A DNA stretch of 9,247 bases from Pseudomonadota bacterium (GTDB lineage: Bacteria > Desulfobacterota > GWC2-55-46 > JADFVP01): contig JADFVP010000227.1 in assembly GCA_015222595.1 (NCBI GenBank), positions 1 to 9,247 on the forward strand, in the 5' to 3' direction. Position 1 is the stretch's first letter; the number at the start of each line of letters is the position of its first letter. Below, piece after piece: positions 6,766-9,247 of this stretch. The notes below the pieces were generated by a model. The model saw only the letters and a list, made by a program, of their open reading frames with translations, did no database searches and was not told the DNA's origin. Position numbers and translations under genes: made by a program.

Positions 6766-6803
6766 AAAAGGGGAACAGCCTTAAAGGCTGAGCCCCTTTT
6801 TTT
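6766..6803 (+). terminator. Intrinsic terminator after tRNA-Leu
   Basis: AAAAGGGG at 6766-6773 pairs with CCCCTTTT at 6793-6800. Inside it AGCCTT pairs with AGGCT (6777-6789) to give an extended stem. A run of seven Ts ends at 6803. It begins six bases after the tRNA CCA, so it should end the secG-tRNA transcript. Confidence 0.9.
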
Positions 6804-6908
6804 CTTTTACACTGCCTGCCACACTGCTCTCAACGCACCCATAAGTACCAAACGAAAGTGGCCTCTGAACAGTCGGTTTTTATTTCTCAACATAAAACAA
6901 AGAGAAGC

Positions 6909-6937
6909 TTGTGGATTTTCTAAAAATATTGTATAAC
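6909..6937 (+). promoter_or_regulatory. Candidate sigma-70 promoter of the HU gene
   Basis: TATAAC at 6932-6937 matches five of six -10 bases and is preceded, after exactly 17 bases, by TTGTGG at 6909-6914, a partial -35. The surroundings are AT-rich. Transcription would begin near 6944, leaving a leader of about 155 bases before the HU start. It lies downstream of the terminator at 6803, as a separate promoter should. Confidence 0.5.
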
Positions 6938-6963
6938 TCTACTGAATTTCAAACTTCGACTCT

Positions 6964-7039
6964 GTGAGTCTCGTACCTCCCGCCACGGGCGCGAGACACA
7001 CTCCGTAGAGGTAAAAAGTTTTTAACAAACAGAGACTCA
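6964..7039 (+). promoter_or_regulatory. Structured leader upstream of HU with alternative pairings
   Basis: GTGAGTCTCG at 6964-6973 pairs with CGAGACACAC at 6992-7001 (nine of ten pairs). An inner stem, CCCG/CGGG at 6979-6989, sits around a CCA loop. The same left arm, TGAGTCTC at 6965-6972, is also perfectly complementary to GAGACTCA at 7032-7039, so two folds compete. Neither covers the Shine-Dalgarno at 7088-7093 directly. The segment may be a regulatory leader or a protein-binding dyad. No known riboswitch class was recognised. Confidence 0.4.
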
Positions 7040-7100
7040 TTTTGAAAATCATTATGGAAGAGATTACCCTTACATGCTTATTTAATCAGGAGGTCGTAAT

Positions 7101-7373
7101 ATGACTAAGGACGGATTGGTAGAGAAGATAGCAGAGAACGCGGGCATATCCAAGAAAGACGCCGAGACAGCACTCAAATCTGTTACAGGCGCGATATCGA
7201 GCGCTCTGGCAGGTGGAGAAGATGTGGCTCTTGTCGGCTTCGGCACATTCAGCGTATCTGAGCGGGCCGCCAGAGCCGGAAGAAATCCGCGCACCGGAGA
7301 GACCATACAGATAGCAGCAAGCAAGGGAGTTAAGTTCAAGGCAGGCAAGGCGCTAAAAGACGCCGTTAAGTAA
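7101..7373 (+). CDS. hup: HU-family DNA-binding protein
   Basis: HU is a small, abundant dimeric nucleoid protein that bends DNA without strong sequence specificity. The 90-residue product has the standard length and fold. Two helices make up the N-terminal dimerisation half (1-40). The signature GFGTFSVSERAARAGRNP starts at 46. The beta-arm tip RNPRTG is at 61-66, with Pro63 as the intercalating residue. The C-terminus FKAGKALKDAVK completes the fold. ATG 7101 is preceded by a strong AGGAGG at 7088-7093. The gene stands alone, bracketed by a terminator upstream at 6803, its own candidate promoter, and a strong terminator at 7411. HU rather than IHF is favoured by the arm sequence and length, but the two families are close. 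The symbol is generic. Confidence 0.94.
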   Translation: MTKDGLVEKIAENAGISKKDAETALKSVTGAISSALAGGEDVALVGFGTFSVSERAARAGRNPRTGETIQIAASKGVKFKAGKALKDAVK

Positions 7374-7410
7374 CTCTCGCATCCGCACTATTTAGTCTCC
7401 AATATTTAAA

Positions 7411-7449
7411 GCGAAAGGGCAGGGGAAACCCCCTGCCCTTTTGCTTTTT
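7411..7449 (+). terminator. Strong intrinsic terminator of the HU gene
   Basis: A 15-base-pair stem, GCGAAAGGGCAGGGG at 7411-7425 against CCCCTGCCCTTTTGC at 7430-7444, has one G-T wobble, an AAAC loop and a following TTTTT at 7445-7449. It starts 37 bases after the HU stop codon. Confidence 0.93.
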
Positions 7450-7510
7450 CTGTAAACAGAGTACTGCCCCCGCTTTTGCCCAACCTAACTCAAAGCCAAA
7501 GAGACAGACT

Positions 7511-7555
7511 GAAATAAAGAAGACCCGCCGGTCTCAACTTAAGAGCGGCGGGTCT
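7511..7555 (-). terminator. Intrinsic terminator-like hairpin for leftward transcription
   Basis: AGACCCGCCG at 7521-7530 pairs perfectly with CGGCGGGTCT at 7546-7555 around a 15-base loop. Read leftward, the stem is followed by TCTTTATTTC (7520-7511), a T-rich tract. Rightward it is followed by AAAACAG, so it fits only minus-strand termination. It lies more than 300 bases past the response-regulator stop, beyond a nearer terminator-like hairpin. Confidence 0.6.
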
Positions 7556-7570
7556 AAAACAGAGAATCTA

Positions 7571-7717
7571 CTCAGTGGAGGCGAAAGCGGTCTCCTGGGG
7601 TATTTGGAGTGGGTTGGCAATAGATATTACCTCAGCTTGGAATAGTAACGGTACAAATCGCATGAGCTGTTATAGTTGAAAGGCCTTGGTAAAGTACCGG
7701 CTCCCACCTCCACTGAG
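7571..7717. ncRNA. Candidate structured RNA closed by an 11-bp stem, strand unresolved
   Basis: CTCAGTGGAGG at 7571-7581 is exactly complementary to CCTCCACTGAG at 7707-7717. Inside, GGTATTT at 7599-7605 can pair with AAAGTACC at 7691-7698 with one bulged base, leaving an asymmetric internal bubble. On the plus strand GC-GAAA-GC (7581-7588) resembles a GNRA tetraloop hairpin. If leftward, the RNA would run directly into the hairpin and T-rich tract at 7555-7511 and total roughly 200 bases. The closed stem, bubble and arm layout is reminiscent of 6S RNA, but I could not match its conserved sequence. No good promoter is seen on either strand; a leftward -10-like TATAGG lies at 7741-7736. No family is assigned. 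Confidence 0.35.
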
Positions 7718-7726
7718 AAGCTTCTC
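7715..7726. repeat. 12-bp perfect palindrome GAGAAGCTTCTC
   Basis: The sequence equals its own reverse complement and overlaps the right arm of the long inverted repeat by three bases. It could fold as GAGA-AGCT-TCTC or serve as a dimer binding site. It has no spacer, unlike the neighbouring dyads. Confidence 0.45.
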
Positions 7727-7755
7727 TGTCTGTTACCTATATTCTCGGTTATTTC

Positions 7756-7794
7756 AGAAAAAAACTCAATCGGTAAACCTACTGTTTTTTCCTG
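7756..7794. terminator. Bidirectional terminator-like hairpin
   Basis: CGGTA at 7771-7775 pairs with TACTG at 7780-7784 (one G-T wobble) around AACC and is followed rightward by six Ts. Flanking CAGAAAAAAA and TTTTTTCCTG are complementary except at one position, so leftward transcription meets the mirror arrangement with seven Ts. It lies about 90 bases past the response-regulator stop and may end that operon. The core stem is short, so efficiency is uncertain. Confidence 0.45.
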
Positions 7795-7808
7795 CTTGGA
7801 GGGTGGTT

Positions 7809-7823
7809 TTTGGAGTGTCCAAA
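7809..7823. repeat. Perfect dyad TTTGGA-GTG-TCCAAA
   Basis: Six-base arms are separated by three bases, just downstream of the response-regulator gene. No T-run follows on either strand, so it is not an intrinsic terminator by itself. It is small enough to be chance, but a second dyad of the same geometry lies 10 bases away. Confidence 0.35.
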
Positions 7824-7833
7824 GGGTGTGCTG

Positions 7834-7852
7834 ACATCACAGGTTGTGATGT
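7834..7852. repeat. Perfect dyad ACATCACA-GGT-TGTGATGT
   Basis: Eight-base arms surround a three-base centre, 28 bases past the response-regulator stop. As RNA it would form a tight hairpin on either strand. As DNA it resembles an operator for a dimeric regulator. TGTGA recalls CRP-family half-sites, but the orientation and spacing differ from the CRP consensus, so no family is assigned. Confidence 0.5.
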
Positions 7853-7880
7853 AATGAGGCCGGATACCTGACAGATACCG

Positions 7881-8537
7881 TTATTCGAGCTTAATAAGAC
7901 CATTTTTCAACGCAGCCTTTACAAGACCCGCAGTATCGTTTACTTTCAGCTTCTTCATGATCTTTACCCTGTAGCTCTTAATGGTTGAGGCGGAGAGAAA
8001 GAGTTTTGCGGCAACCCTTTTGGTGGTATGCCCCTCTGCTATCAACTGCAGCACCTCTTTTTCTCTTAATGTAAGGCAGTTTATCGGGTCAAGGCTCTGC
8101 TCTCCCTTGATAATTCCCAAAAAATCGCTCATTATCTCGTTAACCAACGGCGGGCTTACGTAGATCTGCCCTGCCATTACATTGCGTACCGCAAGAAGCA
8201 CCTCGTCGACCTCGCCTCCTTTAAGGATATAGCCGGACGCACCGGCCCTAAAAGCGTCTACTGCGTACTGTCGGCTCTGGTGCATGGAGAGCACAATTAC
8301 CTTTATGTACGGGAACTCCTTCTTTATACGCTCGGTAACGAGTATGCCGTCAAGCTCCGGCATACTTATATCTAGAATCGCCACGTCCGGCTGCTTGGCC
8401 GAGACCCCCTGAAAGGCCTTAAGCCCGTCGTCGGCCTCACCAACGATGCTGTAACCCTCTTCGTCGGCAAAAATCGATTTTATTCCGTTGCGTACAATCG
8501 GGTGATCGTCCGCCACGAATATCTTTATCTGCCTCAT
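7881..8537 (-). CDS. NarL/FixJ-type response regulator
   Basis: This cytoplasmic transcription regulator is expected to be phosphorylated by the adjacent kinase. The receiver domain spans about 3-120: Asp10 and Asp11 form the acidic pocket, Asp56 in ILDISMPELDG is the phospho-acceptor, Ser84 stands at the switch position, and Lys106 is the conserved lysine. A linker (about 125-150) leads to a LuxR-type helix-turn-helix at about 153-217, starting LTLREKEVLQLIAEG. Two positions depart from the family pattern: Lys-Arg-Val-Ala (173-176) replaces the common Lys-Glu-Ile-Ala, and Tyr189 replaces the usual His in the recognition helix. The 218-residue length is normal. The start codon lies four bases after the kinase stop, so the two are coupled. 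The signal and target genes are unknown. Confidence 0.92.
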   Translation of the reverse strand: MRQIKIFVADDHPIVRNGIKSIFADEEGYSIVGEADDGLKAFQGVSAKQPDVAILDISMPELDGILVTERIKKEFPYIKVIVLSMHQSRQYAVDAFRAGASGYILKGGEVDEVLLAVRNVMAGQIYVSPPLVNEIMSDFLGIIKGEQSLDPINCLTLREKEVLQLIAEGHTTKRVAAKLFLSASTIKSYRVKIMKKLKVNDTAGLVKAALKNGLIKLE

Positions 8538-8553
8538 CCTCCTACCCCTCCTT
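8535..8553 (-). promoter_or_regulatory. Shine-Dalgarno of the response regulator inside the kinase 3' end
   Basis: Read leftward, AAGGAGG (8553-8547) lies nine bases before the regulator ATG and is made of the last codons of the kinase gene. A second AGGAGG abuts the ATG directly and is too close to act by itself. This supports translational coupling of kinase and regulator. Confidence 0.65.
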
Positions 8554-9247
8554 ATTGTTGTCTGTCAAGCCCTCTGTCCGACACTTCTCCCAGCACCCTT
8601 CAATTACAGCTCTGATCTCCGTTCCCTTACTTTTATTCGAGTCTATCGTAAGCTCGCCGCCCATCGATATTACCCGCTCACGCATAAGCCTGAGCCCCAC
8701 CCCGCCGCTCCTTTTCGACCCTGTATCACCGTTCACAAAACCCTTGCCGTTATCTTTTACCGACAGGTGCAGAACCGTTGACTTAAAGCCGCATGAAACA
8801 GTTACCCTCGTTGCTCCGGAGTGCTTAATGGTGTTCTGGAAAGACTCCTGAAAAATCTTGTAGAGCTGCCGCTTGCATTCCCCGTCCAACTCTTCTATGT
8901 CAGAGCCTATCTCAATCTGTGTCTCTATTCCGGCCGGATTGAGAATATTCTTCTCATGCCACTCTATCGCCTCTACAAGGCCCTTGCTGCCTATCAACCC
9001 TTCGACATACGGGGTAACAGGGTAGAGGTCCGAACTCAAGGACCTGATAGCGCTGATAGTGGATTCGAGTATAACGTTCGCGTCCCCGAGCTTCTCTCTG
9101 GTGACGGGCTCGAACTCAGAAGCGTGCTTGAGCGTATTGGAGAGCGCCATCTTTACGGCAACAAGGTTCTGCCCGATGTCGTCATGCAGAAGCTCTGCAA
9201 AGCGCTTCTTCTCAGTCTCCTCTATACGCGTTATCTCCATCGTAAGC
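8542..9247 (-). CDS. Sensor histidine kinase, HisKA_3/HATPase_c part, N-terminus off right edge
   Basis: This is the C-terminal catalytic core of a NarX/DegS-type kinase that should phosphorylate the neighbouring regulator. The numbers here count from the Met codon at 9240. The dimerisation helix carries ELLHDDIGQNL with phospho-acceptor His19. SLSSDLYP (68-75) is typical of the family. The ATPase domain follows with N-box QESFQNTIKH (131-140, Asn136), G1-box DNGKGF (163-168) and G2-box GGVGLRLMRERV (179-190). The frame stays open through the window edge with residues Leu-Thr before that Met. The Met sits in the helix that usually follows a sensor or PAS segment, so the true start is probably outside and any sensor domain is not visible. 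The last codons overlap the Shine-Dalgarno of the regulator gene. Confidence 0.9.
   Translation of the reverse strand, partial: LTMEITRIEETEKKRFAELLHDDIGQNLVAVKMALSNTLKHASEFEPVTREKLGDANVILESTISAIRSLSSDLYPVTPYVEGLIGSKGLVEAIEWHEKNILNPAGIETQIEIGSDIEELDGECKRQLYKIFQESFQNTIKHSGATRVTVSCGFKSTVLHLSVKDNGKGFVNGDTGSKRSGGVGLRLMRERVISMGGELTIDSNKSKGTEIRAVIEGCWEKCRTEGLTDNNKEG

Larger units (their letters stand above)
7450..7880. other. Gene-free region with many inverted repeats
   Basis: These 431 bases lie between the convergent ends of the HU gene and the two-component operon. Short frames here do not look coding. The stretch holds a 10-bp perfect hairpin (7521-7555), an 11-bp perfect long-range inverted repeat (7571-7581 with 7707-7717), a palindrome (7715-7726), a bidirectional terminator-like hairpin (7756-7794) and two small perfect dyads (7809-7823 and 7834-7852). 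Two ordinary terminators would need far less space, so a small RNA gene is a reasonable suspicion. Confidence 0.6.

Noticed and set aside
7686..7871. 61-codon plus-strand frame in the inverted-repeat region
   Set aside because: It has no Shine-Dalgarno, it crosses several hairpins and a terminator-like T-run, and no protein family is recognised.

Overview
The window comes from a bacterial chromosome and is mostly housekeeping. Central carbon genes aroD, gap, pgk and tpiA, then secG and tRNA-Leu(GAG), run rightward and are followed by a separate HU gene. Gene content, Shine-Dalgarno sites, intrinsic terminators, SecG and a HisKA_3 kinase/NarL-type regulator pair all indicate a bacterium. The gap-pgk-tpiA-secG order and the GGGDTDVAVH form of the PGK nucleotide loop recall deltaproteobacteria-like Gram-negatives. 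That placement is an impression from memory and was not tested.

Layout: (1) 1-1481, minus strand: the N-terminal part of a large membrane-anchored coiled-coil protein that runs off the left edge, with an in-frame 55-residue tandem repeat at that edge. (2) 1482-2022: an AT-rich divergent intergenic region with two inverted repeats and a candidate promoter towards aroD. (3) 2023-6645, plus strand: aroD, gap, pgk, tpiA and secG. (4) 6676-6803: tRNA-Leu(GAG) and an intrinsic terminator. (5) 6804-7449: HU gene with its own promoter, a long structured leader and a strong terminator. (6) 7450-7880: a gene-free stretch rich in inverted repeats, the best candidate for something undescribed. (7) 7881-9247, minus strand: a response regulator and the C-terminal part of its histidine kinase, which runs off the right edge.

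Function: gap, pgk and tpiA encode three consecutive steps of lower glycolysis/gluconeogenesis. AroD is a shikimate-pathway enzyme placed just upstream. SecG is a small subunit of the SecYEG translocon. The tRNA reads CUC/CUU leucine codons, and HU compacts DNA. The two-component pair is translationally coupled; its signal and targets cannot be read from this window.

I found no CRISPR array, insertion sequence, phage gene, toxin-antitoxin pair or defence system. The observations most worth checking are the hairpin-rich 7511-7794 segment (possible small RNA), the mutually exclusive pairings in the HU leader, and the repeat-bearing coiled-coil protein.
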